NCBI GenBank assembly: GCA_023511295.1
Contig: JAIMBT010000004.1
Coordinates: forward strand, 62,001-126,000
Source: Alicyclobacillus sp.
Lineage (GTDB): Bacteria > Bacillota > Bacilli > Alicyclobacillales > Alicyclobacillaceae
Direction of reading: 5' to 3'
Length of the DNA: 64,000 nt
The translations under genes and the position numbers were made by a program. Positions 26,093 to 35,522 of the stretch are shown piece after piece; position 1 is the first letter of the stretch, and each line of letters begins with the position of its first letter. The notes under the pieces were generated by a model, which ran no database searches, was not told the origin of the DNA, and saw only the letters and a list, made by a program, of their open reading frames with translations.

Positions 26093-27628
26093 ATGGAAGC
26101 ATTCCTGGAAGTCAGAGACGTGACCAAGGCGTTTCCAGGCGTACTGGCCAACGACCGGGTCAACCTGTCCCTGCAAGCCGGCGAGGTACATGCCATCTTG
26201 GGTGAGAACGGCGCCGGAAAGTCGACGTTGATGAAGCTGATTTACGGCTTGTATCAGCCGGACGCCGGAGAAATCCGTCTGGAAGGCAAGACGATGCACT
26301 TTCAAAGCCCCCGGGACGCCATCCGAGCGGGCATCGGTATGGTGCACCAGCACTTCATGCTGATCCCGGCACTCACGGTCGCGGACAACGTGGTCCTCGG
26401 TGAAGAGCCCGGCCGCATTCGGTACGACCGCAAGGAAGCCGTTCGACGCGTGCGCGCGCTCTCGGAACAATACCGACTGGCTGTCGATCCGACGGCGAAG
26501 ATTGGTTCCCTATCGGTCGGCCTGCAACAGCGCGTCGAGATCCTCAAAGCGTTCTACCGAAAAGCCAAGGTGCTCATCCTGGACGAACCGACGGCGCTGC
26601 TGACGCCACAGGAGACGGAGGAACTGTTCGAGGTCGTCCGCCACCTGAAGTCCCAGGGGATCCCGGTCTTGTTCATCAGTCACAAGTTGGACGAAGTGCG
26701 GGCGATTGCGGACCGCGTCACCGTGATGCGCGCCGGACGGACGGTGGAGACCGTGCCGGTCGCAGGTGCCACGGCACAAGAACTCGCCAACCTGATGGTC
26801 GGGCGCGACGTTGTGCTGCGGATTGACAAACAGCCGGCCAGTCCCGGCCGCGCAGTGCTCGACGTCCGAGATCTCGCTGTCGTCGGCGACGATAAACAGG
26901 AGCGCGTTCGCGGCGTCTCCTTCTCCGTGCACGCGGGAGAAATCTTCGGCTTGGCGGGTATTGATGGCAACGGCCAATTCGAACTCGTGGACGCGGTGGC
27001 TGGGCTGTTGCGCGTGGCTCGAGGGTCCATTCATCTGGACGGCGAGGATATCAGCCACTTGACGCCCGCGCAGCGGATTGCGCAGGGCATGTCGTACGTG
27101 CCGCAGGACCGCCAGTTGGACGGCCTGGTTCTCGAGTTCGACCTGGTCGAGAACACCATCTTGCGAGATTTCCGGCGCCGCCCCTTTTCGCGCGCGGGTT
27201 GGCTGCAGCGGCTACCGGCACTGCGTCACACGGAGCGACTGATGGAGCGCTTCGACGTCCGCCCGCGCAACCCGGAACGGCGAGCCGGCGAACTCTCCGG
27301 CGGCAACCAACAGAAGGTGATTCTCGCCCGAGAGGTCTCCCGCAATCCCAAGCTCCTGATTGTGGCACAGCCGACGCGCGGGCTCGACGTCGGGGCCATC
27401 GAGGGCATTCACCGGGAGTTGATTCGATTGCGGGACGCAGGGACCGCGGTGCTGCTCGTGTCGCTGGAGCTGGATGAGATTTTGAGCCTGTCCGACCGCA
27501 TCGGGGTGATTCACCACGGTCGATTGGTTGACATCGTGTCCGCGCAAACCGCGACCCGCGAGCAGATTGGCCTGTTGATGACCGGCACGCAGGCTCCGGG
27601 CGGGTCCGAGGAGGTGTTCAACACGTGA
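26093..27628 (+). CDS. nupO: Nucleoside ABC transporter ATP-binding protein (NupO-like)
   Basis: Fused double ABC ATPase, 511 residues. The first half has Walker A GENGAGKS (37-44) and signature LSVGLQQR. The second half has the degenerate Walker A GIDGNGQ and signature LSGGNQQK with [12 protein letters not shown]. This layout is normal for the ribose/nucleoside class. ATG at 26093 has GGGGAG upstream. It overlaps the first permease by 4 bases. Confidence 0.94.
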   Translation: MEAFLEVRDVTKAFPGVLANDRVNLSLQAGEVHAILGENGAGKSTLMKLIYGLYQPDAGEIRLEGKTMHFQSPRDAIRAGIGMVHQHFMLIPALTVADNVVLGEEPGRIRYDRKEAVRRVRALSEQYRLAVDPTAKIGSLSVGLQQRVEILKAFYRKAKVLILDEPTALLTPQETEELFEVVRHLKSQGIPVLFISHKLDEVRAIADRVTVMRAGRTVETVPVAGATAQELANLMVGRDVVLRIDKQPASPGRAVLDVRDLAVVGDDKQERVRGVSFSVHAGEIFGLAGIDGNGQFELVDAVAGLLRVARGSIHLDGEDISHLTPAQRIAQGMSYVPQDRQLDGLVLEFDLVENTILRDFRRRPFSRAGWLQRLPALRHTERLMERFDVRPRNPERRAGELSGGNQQKVILAREVSRNPKLLIVAQPTRGLDVGAIEGIHRELIRLRDAGTAVLLVSLELDEILSLSDRIGVIHHGRLVDIVSAQTATREQIGLLMTGTQAPGGSEEVFNT

Positions 27629-28740
27629 ACAAGTTTTGGCGCAACGCGCTGCGCAGCATCGGCATGCCGCTGCTTGCGTCGCTGTTCGCTATCGTGATTG
27701 GCGGTATCGTCGTCGCCGCCATCGGGTACAACCCGCTGGTTGTGTACGGGTCGCTTATCTCCGGTGCATTCGGCAACCTGTACAACCTTGGCACCACATT
27801 GAGCGGTGCCACGCCGCTCATCCTCATCGGCCTCGGCATCGCCATCGCGTTTCGGGCCGGGCTCTTCAACATTGGCGCAGATGGGCAGTACTGGGTTGGC
27901 GCCATGGTCTCAGTCTGGATTGGCTACCACTTCACCCACCTGCCCGGCCTCCCGCACATCCTGTTGGCGCTGCTCGGCGGCATGCTCGCCGGCGGCATCT
28001 GGGGTGGCATCGTCCCGGGCCTGACGAAAGCGTACCTCGGCGCGCACGAAGTGATCACCACGATGATGATGAGTTACATCGGCATCTTTCTCGTCGAGTA
28101 CATGATTGAGGAGCAAAACGCACCGATGCGGCAACCTGGGTCGTTCCCGGTTTCCCCCCCGATTGCCGGCAACACGCAGTTGGCGACGTTTTTGCCGCTG
28201 AACGTGTTTCAGCAGGCCCAGCTGTCCGTCGGGCTGTGGATTGCCCTCGCAGCCGCCGTCGTGGTGTGGATTCTGTTGCAGAAGACGACCTTCGGCTTCC
28301 AGGTTCGGGCCGTCGGGTTCAACCAACGCGCCTCGCGCTACGCCGGCATCCGCGTTCCGCTCTACACCGTCTTGACCCTCGGCATCTCCGGGGTCTTCGC
28401 CGGCCTCGCCGGCGGGGTTCAGATGCTCGGCGTGCAGCACCAGCTGAACGACAGCTTCGCCTCCCAGTACGGGTACACGGCGATTGTGGTGTCGCTGCTC
28501 GCCCGCAACAACCCGTTCGGATGCATCCTGTCCGGCATCTTCTTCGCCGCCCTCAATACGGGCGGACAGAACATGCAGCAGGTTTCCGGCGTGCCGGCCA
28601 GTTTGACCGACGTGCTGACCGGGCTCATCATCTTCTTCGTCGCGGCGGAGCGCCTGATTCCCGTCCTTCGCGCATGGGCCCGCAGGCGCAGTCCCGGACG
28701 CAGATCGCATCCAGCTGATGAAGGAGGCACGCTCGCATGA
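27625..28740 (+). CDS. nupP: Nucleoside ABC transporter permease (NupP-like)
   Basis: Integral membrane permease of 371 residues with about 9-10 helices. The conserved cytoplasmic coupling region is near GFNQRASRYAGI. GTG at 27625 overlaps the ATPase stop (GTGA) with GGAGG upstream. The C-terminal tail is short and Arg-rich. It is the larger of the two permeases, as in Bacillus nupP. Confidence 0.93.
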   Translation: MNKFWRNALRSIGMPLLASLFAIVIGGIVVAAIGYNPLVVYGSLISGAFGNLYNLGTTLSGATPLILIGLGIAIAFRAGLFNIGADGQYWVGAMVSVWIGYHFTHLPGLPHILLALLGGMLAGGIWGGIVPGLTKAYLGAHEVITTMMMSYIGIFLVEYMIEEQNAPMRQPGSFPVSPPIAGNTQLATFLPLNVFQQAQLSVGLWIALAAAVVVWILLQKTTFGFQVRAVGFNQRASRYAGIRVPLYTVLTLGISGVFAGLAGGVQMLGVQHQLNDSFASQYGYTAIVVSLLARNNPFGCILSGIFFAALNTGGQNMQQVSGVPASLTDVLTGLIIFFVAAERLIPVLRAWARRRSPGRRSHPADEGGTLA

Positions 28741-29657
28741 CCGTACTGGCAAACCCCCAACTCTGGGCCGGAACGCTCTCTCTCGCCGTCCCGCTCGCAT
28801 TCCCCGCCATCGGCGGCACGTTCTCGGAACGGACCGGGGTCGTGAACATCGCGATGGAAGGGATTATGCTGGTGGGCGCGTTCTTCGCAGTCGCCTGTTC
28901 GCATTGGACCGGCAGTGCCTGGCTGGGTCTGCTGGCAGCCATGGCAGCCGGCGGACTGGTGTCCTGGGTGTTCGCCTGGGCAGCTATCCGCATCGCCGCA
29001 GACCAGGTCGTCCTCGGCATGGCCATCAACTTTTTCGGCGCCGGCATCACGGCCTTCCTGTTGAATACCATCTTCGGCTACAACGGGACTCCAACCACAA
29101 CGCCGTCCCTCCCGATGGTGACCATCCCGGCTTTGGCGCACGTCCCGGTCCTCGGATGGTTCTTCCACCAGCAGAGCATTCTCGTCTACCTGATGCTGGC
29201 GGTGGTCATCGCGTCGCACTGGTTCCTGTTTCACACGCGCCTCGGCCTGCGCATGCGCGCCGTCGGAGAGAACCCGCTGGCGGCCGATACGCTCGGCCTC
29301 AACGTCTGGCGGCTTCGGTACACGGGCGTGATCATCGGCGGCATCTTGTCCGCTGTCGGCGGCGCGTACCTCTCCATTGGCATCCTCAACAGCTTTGACG
29401 TGAACATGACCAACGGCCGCGGGTACATCGCCCTCGCCGCGATGATCTTCGGCAAGTGGACGCCGTTTGGGTCGTTCGGCGCCGCCCTGCTGTTCGGCTT
29501 TGCGTCCAGCCTCGGCAACGCCCTGCAAGGCAACCAGGTGCCAACCGACCTGCTCGCCATGCTGCCCTATGCGTTGACCATCCTCGCCCTCGCGGGGCTG
29601 GTCGGACGGAGTACCGCGCCGGCCGCAGACGGGATTCCGTACCTGCCCAACCGTTGA
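28737..29657 (+). CDS. nupQ: Nucleoside ABC transporter permease (NupQ-like)
   Basis: Second permease, 306 residues, with FSERTGVVNIAMEGIMLVGAF near the N-terminus and the coupling segment AVGENPLAADTLGLN, both typical of this class. ATG at 28737 overlaps nupP by 4 bases (ATGA) with GGAGG upstream. It completes the importer, which by context with psuK-psuG may take up pseudouridine and other nucleosides. Confidence 0.94.
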   Translation: MTVLANPQLWAGTLSLAVPLAFPAIGGTFSERTGVVNIAMEGIMLVGAFFAVACSHWTGSAWLGLLAAMAAGGLVSWVFAWAAIRIAADQVVLGMAINFFGAGITAFLLNTIFGYNGTPTTTPSLPMVTIPALAHVPVLGWFFHQQSILVYLMLAVVIASHWFLFHTRLGLRMRAVGENPLAADTLGLNVWRLRYTGVIIGGILSAVGGAYLSIGILNSFDVNMTNGRGYIALAAMIFGKWTPFGSFGAALLFGFASSLGNALQGNQVPTDLLAMLPYALTILALAGLVGRSTAPAADGIPYLPNR

Positions 29658-29699
29658 ACGCAGCGACTCCGGTCGTTCCCCATCGCGACAACCGGTACG

Positions 29700-29730
29700 G
29701 CGGAGCCGGGCCGTCACGGCTCGGCTCCGC
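29700..29730 (+). terminator. Terminator after nupQ
   Basis: GCGGAGCCG pairs with CGGCTCCGC, with an inner GCCGT/ACGGC stem, giving a long GC-rich hairpin 42 bases after the nupQ stop. It is followed by ATCCTTCC, so the T-run is poor. Confidence 0.65.
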
Positions 29731-29854
29731 ATCCTTCCGCCCGGGTCCCTTGGTAGTCAGCTCCTCCCTCCAGCGCTATACTGATCTTCGAATCCAACTG
29801 CGCGCATCGCCACGGTGTTGGATTGCACCGTGAAACAGGGAGAGGTGACCGGGT

Positions 29855-30748
29855 TTGCTATCATTGAACGGCGTATCCGCTGCCCTTGTCACGCCCCTCA
29901 CACCGAGTGGCGTCGATACCGAGACGGCAGCCAGACTCATCGAAGCTCTTTCGGCACAGGGCGTCCGTAACTTCGTCGTGATGGGGACGACGGGCGAGGC
30001 GCTGTCGCTGTCCATCGCAGAGCGCCGACAGCTGCTGGAGGGCCTCGTGTCGACGTACGGTTCCCGGCTGCTGGTCGGCACCGGCTTTGGCAACGACCTC
30101 GCCGATACCGTCCGCTTCTCCAACCTCGCGCTCAGCCTCGGCGCTGCGGGTGTGATTGTCATCACCCCGTCCTTCGGCGTCCTCTCGGACGACCAGCTCC
30201 ACGGGTACTTCGACGAACTGGCACGCGCCGTCGCAGGGCCCATCGTCCTCTACGACTTCCCTGAAATGACCGGCAACCGCTTGCGGCCGCAGACCGTCGC
30301 CGAACTGGCCACGACGCACCCCCACATCGTCGGACTCAAGCTTACCGACCACCACGTCGGCCACCTGCACCAGATGCTGCACACCGTCCTCGCCGCCCGC
30401 CCCGACTTCCAGGTCGTCGTCGGGTACGAGGAGCTACTGCTGCCCGGCCTCGCGGCGGGTGCCGTTGGCACGATTTCCGGCATGGCCAACTTTGCAGGAG
30501 ACGTCCTCGTGCAGCTCACCGACGCATTTGCTGCAGGCGACGTCGCGACCGCCCTCAGCCTGCACCGCCGTATCGTCAATCTCGCCCGCCTCTACGACCT
30601 CGCCCCCGCACCCATCGCCATCACCAAGTACGCAGCCCACCTGCGCCACGGGATTCCAGACAGTCCAGTAAAGCCTCCCAACCTCCACCTGACGCAGGAT
30701 GCAAAATCCGACTTGGCGGCGACCATCCGCAGGTACTTCCCAGACTGA
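29855..30748 (+). CDS. Dihydrodipicolinate synthase/N-acetylneuraminate lyase family protein
   Basis: Class I aldolase barrel of 297 residues. Schiff-base Lys162 is in GLKLTDHH, the catalytic Tyr133 in VLYDFPEMTGN (the usual YNxP is YDFP), and the pyruvate-carboxylate-binding GTTGEA is at 44-49. Members condense or cleave pyruvate with an aldehyde. TTG at 29855 has GGGAGAGG upstream. It is not linked to lysine genes, so true DapA is unlikely; a catabolic sugar-acid or keto-acid aldolase is more likely. Confidence 0.87.
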   Translation: MLSLNGVSAALVTPLTPSGVDTETAARLIEALSAQGVRNFVVMGTTGEALSLSIAERRQLLEGLVSTYGSRLLVGTGFGNDLADTVRFSNLALSLGAAGVIVITPSFGVLSDDQLHGYFDELARAVAGPIVLYDFPEMTGNRLRPQTVAELATTHPHIVGLKLTDHHVGHLHQMLHTVLAARPDFQVVVGYEELLLPGLAAGAVGTISGMANFAGDVLVQLTDAFAAGDVATALSLHRRIVNLARLYDLAPAPIAITKYAAHLRHGIPDSPVKPPNLHLTQDAKSDLAATIRRYFPD

Positions 30749-30750
30749 CG

Positions 30751-30774
30751 AGGCGCCGCACCGGGGCGGCGCCT
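30751..30774. terminator. Hairpin between convergent genes
   Basis: AGGCGCCGC and GCGGCGCCT form a 9-bp stem with a 6-base loop between the aldolase stop (30748) and the XdhC stop (30784). It may end both transcripts, but neither side has a clear T-run. Confidence 0.5.
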
Positions 30775-30783
30775 GTGTATCGT

Positions 30784-31833
30784 TTAGCCGTGGATTTTCT
30801 CCCGCCCGTTCAGCGGCTGTCCAGAGTGGCCCGTCCGCAGCGCCAGCAGCTCCGCGACCAGTGAGACCGCGACCTCGTCGATGGTCTCGGCGCCGATGTC
30901 GAGGCCAATCGGCGCGTGGATGGGCCCGTCGGTCCACGTCGCCCCGATGTTGTCGAGCATCTCGCGCGTGCGCGTCAAGGGCCCGAGGATACCGACATAC
31001 TTCGGCTCGCACCGCAGCGCGAGCGCAATCGCTTGCTCGTCCCGGGCCTGCAGGTGGTTCATAATCAACCACCAACTGTCGCGAAGGGGCGCGGTGTCTG
31101 CTTGCTCTGGATCAACCACCAAATGCTCCATCCGAGGGAACCGGTTTTCCCCGTTGTACCCAGACCGCGGGTCGAGCACGGTCACGCGGAACCCCGCCTT
31201 CTGGGCCAGCGCCGCCACCGGCACCGCGTCGTGACCGGCGCCGCAGATGATGAGATGCTCGTTCGGCCGCATCGTGTCAACGTAGAACCGACGGCCCTCG
31301 GCGACGACCACCTCGGCCCGCGTCCGATTGTCGCGCCGGTCCAGCGCCTGGGCCCGCACCTCTGCCGGCACCTCCTCCACTCGGCCAGCGACCAGCGTAT
31401 CGCCCTCGTAGAACAAGCGAGCGCCCGTCGGCAGTTCCAGCACCAGGGTGTAACTGCCATCGCTGCGAATCCGGTTGCGCACCGCCTGCCAGTACACATC
31501 GGCCGGTGTCACCGGAAAGATGGCGACCTGCAGGGTCCCGCGACAGCCAATCCCGAGCGACCACAGCTCGTTTTCACTCAGGTCGTAGTCCACCGTCCGT
31601 GCCGCGCCGGCATCCATGGCTTGCGTCGCCCAGCCGTACAGGTCGGCCTCGAGGCAACCACCGCTGAGTGTCCCCCACATGCGGCCGCTGTGTCCTATCA
31701 TCATCTTCGCGCCCGGCAACCGGTACGCCGAGCCCTTGACGGTCGTGATGGTCAACAAAGCCGTCTGGTCTCCGTTCACCCACGCCTGCTCCATATGCTC
31801 AAACACTTCTCGCGCTTCATCGAGTCTGGACAT
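30784..31833 (-). CDS. xdhC: XdhC/CoxI family molybdoenzyme maturation factor
   Basis: XdhC-type protein of 349 residues: an N-terminal XdhC/CoxI domain (ALLTITTVKGSAYRLPGAK, then GTLSGGCLEAD) and a C-terminal Rossmann domain (LIICGAGHDAVPVAALA). XdhC binds molybdenum cofactor, helps its sulfuration and inserts it into xanthine-dehydrogenase-family enzymes. ATG at 31833 has GGGGAGG upstream. No molybdoenzyme is adjacent; the likely client is the three-subunit enzyme at 47.7-51.5 kb. Confidence 0.92.
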   Translation of the reverse strand: MSRLDEAREVFEHMEQAWVNGDQTALLTITTVKGSAYRLPGAKMMIGHSGRMWGTLSGGCLEADLYGWATQAMDAGAARTVDYDLSENELWSLGIGCRGTLQVAIFPVTPADVYWQAVRNRIRSDGSYTLVLELPTGARLFYEGDTLVAGRVEEVPAEVRAQALDRRDNRTRAEVVVAEGRRFYVDTMRPNEHLIICGAGHDAVPVAALAQKAGFRVTVLDPRSGYNGENRFPRMEHLVVDPEQADTAPLRDSWWLIMNHLQARDEQAIALALRCEPKYVGILGPLTRTREMLDNIGATWTDGPIHAPIGLDIGAETIDEVAVSLVAELLALRTGHSGQPLNGREKIHG

Positions 31834-32100
31834 CCCGTCGCCTCCCCTCTGACGTCGCCGGAGACGCGCCTTTCGGCGCTCTCCGCCGCTTCCGCTAGCC
31901 CGAGTATACTCCATTGAACGCGCGGAACGGGGGCCGAGTTTGCGCCATGGTCTCTCCGCCCGGCCGTTGCGGCCAGATGCTCGATGCCCGCTCGGTCTCA
32001 CTCAGCTTGATCCCCTGACGCCGATGGGTCATGCTATCTCTGTAGGGAGCGGCGGGGCCGCTCAAACCCCCGTGCCGCTGGACAGGGAGGATGATCTTCC

Positions 32101-33207
32101 GTGGAACACCATCGACAACCATCCAACGCGACAACGGATACACAGCACTCGGCCGCCCGGCCTGCACCCGGTGACGCAGGTGACGGCCGATGGCCGGGCC
32201 GTCGCCTGTTGCGCGAAACACCCCTCTCGGTGCTTGACCTCGTTCCCATCGCACAAGGAAGCACCGCCGCCGAGGCGTTTGCGCGCAGCCGGGCGCTGGC
32301 CCAACGGGCGGAAGCGCTCGGCTTTCATCGCTACTGGGTGGCGGAGCATCACAACATGGCCGGTATCGCCAGTTCCGCCACCGCGGTGGTCATCGGCTAC
32401 CTCGCGGCGCACACCTCGACCATCCGCGTTGGGTCCGGCGGCGTGATGCTGCCGAATCACGCGCCGCTCGTCATCGCCGAACAGTTCGGAACCCTCGAGT
32501 CGATGTATCCGGGGCGGATTGATCTCGGCATCGGCCGCGCGCCGGGCACTGACCAGGTGACGGTCCGCGCCATCCGGACCGACCCGTTGCAGTCGGCGGA
32601 AGCGTTCCCGGAGCGTTTGGCCGAGTTGCGGTCCTACCTGGGTTTGGCGAGCGATGGTCAGTTCATCCGAGCGGTCCCGGGCCACGGCCTGCAGATCCCG
32701 ATTTGGCTGCTCGGCTCAAGCGACTTCAGCGCCCACCTGGCCGGGCGTCTGGGGCTGCCGTTCGCCTTCGCTGGCCAGTTTGCAGCCGAAAATTTGGCGA
32801 TTGCCCTCGACACCTACCGCAGCAGTTTTCAGCCGTCGGCTGAGTTGGACCGACCGTACGCGATGGTGGGTGTCAACGTGATTGCCGCCGACAGCGACGA
32901 ACGGGCACGCTACCTGTCGACCACGGCACAGCAGAAGTTTCTCCACCTCATCCGGGGCGACGCCAACCGCAGCCAGGCCATGCCCCCGGTTGAACGCATG
33001 GACGGGCTGTGGAGCGAGCGGGAACGGGCGGCGGTCGAGGCGCGCTTGCAGGCGTCCATCATCGGCGGACCAGAGACGGTGCGCGCCGGGTTGCAAGCGT
33101 TTTTAGATCAGACCGGAGCTGACGAGCTGATGGTCCACACCGACGTGTATCATCCCGAAGACCGGATTCGTTCCTACGAGTTGGTGGCGCAGGTCTGGCG
33201 CGCGTGA
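32101..33207 (+). CDS. LLM-class (luciferase-like) flavin-dependent oxidoreductase
   Basis: Bacterial luciferase-like barrel of 368 residues. [31 protein letters not shown] and the [11 protein letters not shown] region match the MsnO8/YhbW-like branch, which uses FMNH2. The family domain starts about residue 42, so the protein carries a 40-residue low-complexity N-terminal extension if GTG at 32101 (GGGAGG upstream) is used. It diverges from xdhC. Substrate unknown. Confidence 0.88.
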   Translation: MEHHRQPSNATTDTQHSAARPAPGDAGDGRWPGRRLLRETPLSVLDLVPIAQGSTAAEAFARSRALAQRAEALGFHRYWVAEHHNMAGIASSATAVVIGYLAAHTSTIRVGSGGVMLPNHAPLVIAEQFGTLESMYPGRIDLGIGRAPGTDQVTVRAIRTDPLQSAEAFPERLAELRSYLGLASDGQFIRAVPGHGLQIPIWLLGSSDFSAHLAGRLGLPFAFAGQFAAENLAIALDTYRSSFQPSAELDRPYAMVGVNVIAADSDERARYLSTTAQQKFLHLIRGDANRSQAMPPVERMDGLWSERERAAVEARLQASIIGGPETVRAGLQAFLDQTGADELMVHTDVYHPEDRIRSYELVAQVWRA

Positions 33208-33260
33208 CCGTCTGCGGCGGTACGGCGGGCGAGGCATACAGAGGCCGCCATCCGCAGACG

Positions 33261-35510
33261 TCATCTTTCCTTGGCGATGTCCCGCAAGAGGACGGGCAGG
33301 TACACACAGCTGGGGTAGGCCTTCGAGTGGTACACCGTCTGCAGGGCAGAGACCGGCTCCGGGTCCAGGTACGGGTTCAATCCCGTGTTGCTGTTGGGAA
33401 ACGCGATGAACTTGCAGGACGACGTGATGGTCAATCGGATGCGGTGCCCCGGCGCAAAGGTGTGCGCGAGGTTCGGTAGGAAGATGTTATACCGTTCGAC
33501 GGCCCAAGGCGTCAGCAGCTGCGGACGGTGCACACCCCGGCGGTACTTCGCGCGAACGATGTAACTGGAGAGGCGCACCGAGTGACCGCGCTCGTCCACG
33601 TCGGTCAAGGTGACCACCCAGTCGGTGTCCACCGCCGAACTCGCAGCGTACACGACAGCCGAGAGCTCGCCCGCAACGAGGAGCGGACGGCCGAGCGGCG
33701 GGCTCGTATAGACAAGGATGTCGCTGCGCAGCTCATGGTGGTCGAGGACCTCCGGCTCCCGCTCACCGCTGTCGGTGAACGGATGGCGAGGGTCGTACAG
33801 GTAGGTGTCCGATTCGGCTCGGCATTCGGTTGGCGCGGAGGACGGGCTGTTGCCCTCCGCCGGTTCGAATTCGAACGCACCTTCCACGCCGCACTGACCG
33901 GCTATCCGCTCGGCTTCAGCCAGCCACGGCAGAGCCTCGGGCGGCACGAGCGCGCCGTCGCCATTCCGGGAGTTGGCACGACCGCCGCTGCACAGGTAAA
34001 ACGGTGTCACGGTCGCTTCGGTCGGCGTCCAGTCGCTGGACGTGTGCCAGCGATTTTCCCCGACGACGTAGTAGGTTGCCCGCGGCTCTTTATCGATCCC
34101 GTTCGCCATCCCCTTCAAGAACCGGTCAAACCAGCGCAACACCTGCACGTCGTAATCGTACACCACGGCGTCGTTGCCAAAGTGCTGCCCCCCGAGGTCG
34201 CGCGCGCGGTTCGGGTTGTGCTCCCACGGACCAAGCCAGATTTTGCGGTTAGGTACGTCGTGTTCCGTCAGCATCCGCCAGGCCTCGGACACCCCCGCAC
34301 TGTCCCCGTCGTACCACCCTGAGATGACGAACATCGGGACGCGGACCTGGTCTCCCCGCTCGGAGAAGGTGCACTGGCACCAGAAATCGTCGTAGTCCGG
34401 GTGCTCGGCCCACAGGTCCCATGGACCCGACGCCTTGCCGATGGTCTTCTGCGGAATCTCTCGGATGGGCCGGGTATCCACCACCTGCTCCGGGTTCACT
34501 GTGCGTCCTGCGAACACGTCGAAGTCCGTTCGGTTGCCGACTGACTGGGCGAGTGTCCAACACAACAGCGGCCACGAGCACACCGTCCCGCCGCGACGAA
34601 CGGTATCCACGAACGGAGAGCCGACGTTGACCTCGTCCACCACCGCCTTCAGGTTCGGGTGTCCGCTCGTCGCCGCTGCCACGACCACGTAGCCGAGGTA
34701 GGAGGCCCCCCACATACCGACGTTCCCGTCGCACCACGGTTGCGCGACAATCCAGTCGAGGGTGTCCGCGCTGTCCTCCCGTTCGTAGAAAAACGGTACC
34801 AAATCCCCTTCTGAGTCGGCACGGCCGCGGACATCCTGACACACGACGGCGTAGCCGCGGTTGGCATAGCGGCTCCAGGCGTGTTTCTTGCCGTTGCGGT
34901 CGTAGCAAGTGCGGACCAGAATCGTCGGCACGCGTGCCCCCGGTTCGATGCCCTCCGGCAGAATGACGTCCGTGGCGAGCCGCACACCGTCTCTCATCGG
35001 CACCAGGAACGTGCCGAGGTCGTTCTGGCCGTAGAGAGGCTGGGACAGGCGCGGATCTTCGTACACGACCAGCGGCGTCAGGCGCTCCCATCCCGGGCGC
35101 ACCAGGACCTCCATCCCGTATCGGTGCGGACAGACGAACGCGACGATGCGGCCGCCCACGGTGACCACGTCAACCGCAGTGTCGTTGCGGCGCGCGAACA
35201 CCTGGGAGACCTCCTCCACACCGTCGAGAACGGCCCGGTACTGCACATGTCGCTGGTACACGTCTCCGTTTCGCAGCCGCACCTCGTCGCCCGTCCAGTC
35301 GGCACCGGCGAAGTCGGCGGCCGCCTCGCAGATGCGCCCGAGCGGTAGGTGATAGCGGCTGGCCTCGTGAAATGTATTCGGCTGCAGCTGCGTGCGCTGT
35401 CGCGGCTCGATACGGGCAAAGCGCAGCGTATCTTCGCCGAATTCCAGGTACCCTTCGTAGATGCCGGAGACATACAGGTTCCAGCGGCCCTCGTGGACAT
35501 ACGTCGCCAC
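33261..35510 (-). CDS. CocE/NonD family hydrolase with N-terminal extension
   Basis: Alpha/beta hydrolase of the X-Pro dipeptidyl-peptidase S15/CocE family, 749 residues. The domain begins at PMRDGVRLATDV (161), the nucleophile Ser260 is in GMWGASYLG, an acid/histidine region follows near WYDGDSAGV and GPWEHNPN, and the C-terminal beta-sandwich (YTSPPLGRPLLVAGE) is complete. The first 155 residues are extra compared with typical members of 550-600 residues. Members cleave esters or acyl-peptide bonds. GTG at 35510 has GAGGGGGGAG upstream. It follows the cyclodeaminase homologue by 12 bases. Confidence 0.88.
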   Translation of the reverse strand: MATYVHEGRWNLYVSGIYEGYLEFGEDTLRFARIEPRQRTQLQPNTFHEASRYHLPLGRICEAAADFAGADWTGDEVRLRNGDVYQRHVQYRAVLDGVEEVSQVFARRNDTAVDVVTVGGRIVAFVCPHRYGMEVLVRPGWERLTPLVVYEDPRLSQPLYGQNDLGTFLVPMRDGVRLATDVILPEGIEPGARVPTILVRTCYDRNGKKHAWSRYANRGYAVVCQDVRGRADSEGDLVPFFYEREDSADTLDWIVAQPWCDGNVGMWGASYLGYVVVAAATSGHPNLKAVVDEVNVGSPFVDTVRRGGTVCSWPLLCWTLAQSVGNRTDFDVFAGRTVNPEQVVDTRPIREIPQKTIGKASGPWDLWAEHPDYDDFWCQCTFSERGDQVRVPMFVISGWYDGDSAGVSEAWRMLTEHDVPNRKIWLGPWEHNPNRARDLGGQHFGNDAVVYDYDVQVLRWFDRFLKGMANGIDKEPRATYYVVGENRWHTSSDWTPTEATVTPFYLCSGGRANSRNGDGALVPPEALPWLAEAERIAGQCGVEGAFEFEPAEGNSPSSAPTECRAESDTYLYDPRHPFTDSGEREPEVLDHHELRSDILVYTSPPLGRPLLVAGELSAVVYAASSAVDTDWVVTLTDVDERGHSVRLSSYIVRAKYRRGVHRPQLLTPWAVERYNIFLPNLAHTFAPGHRIRLTITSSCKFIAFPNSNTGLNPYLDPEPVSALQTVYHSKAYPSCVYLPVLLRDIAKER

Positions 35511-35522
35511 GCGACTCCCCCC

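Noticed and set aside
24788-26470. 560-codon minus-strand frame opposite nupN and nupO
   Set aside because: It spans the intergenic hairpin and two well-supported genes, has no domain, and its composition reflects the complementary strand.
29855-30748. True dapA for lysine biosynthesis
   Set aside because: No lysine or dipicolinate genes are nearby and the YNxP motif is changed to YDFP; a catabolic aldolase fits better.
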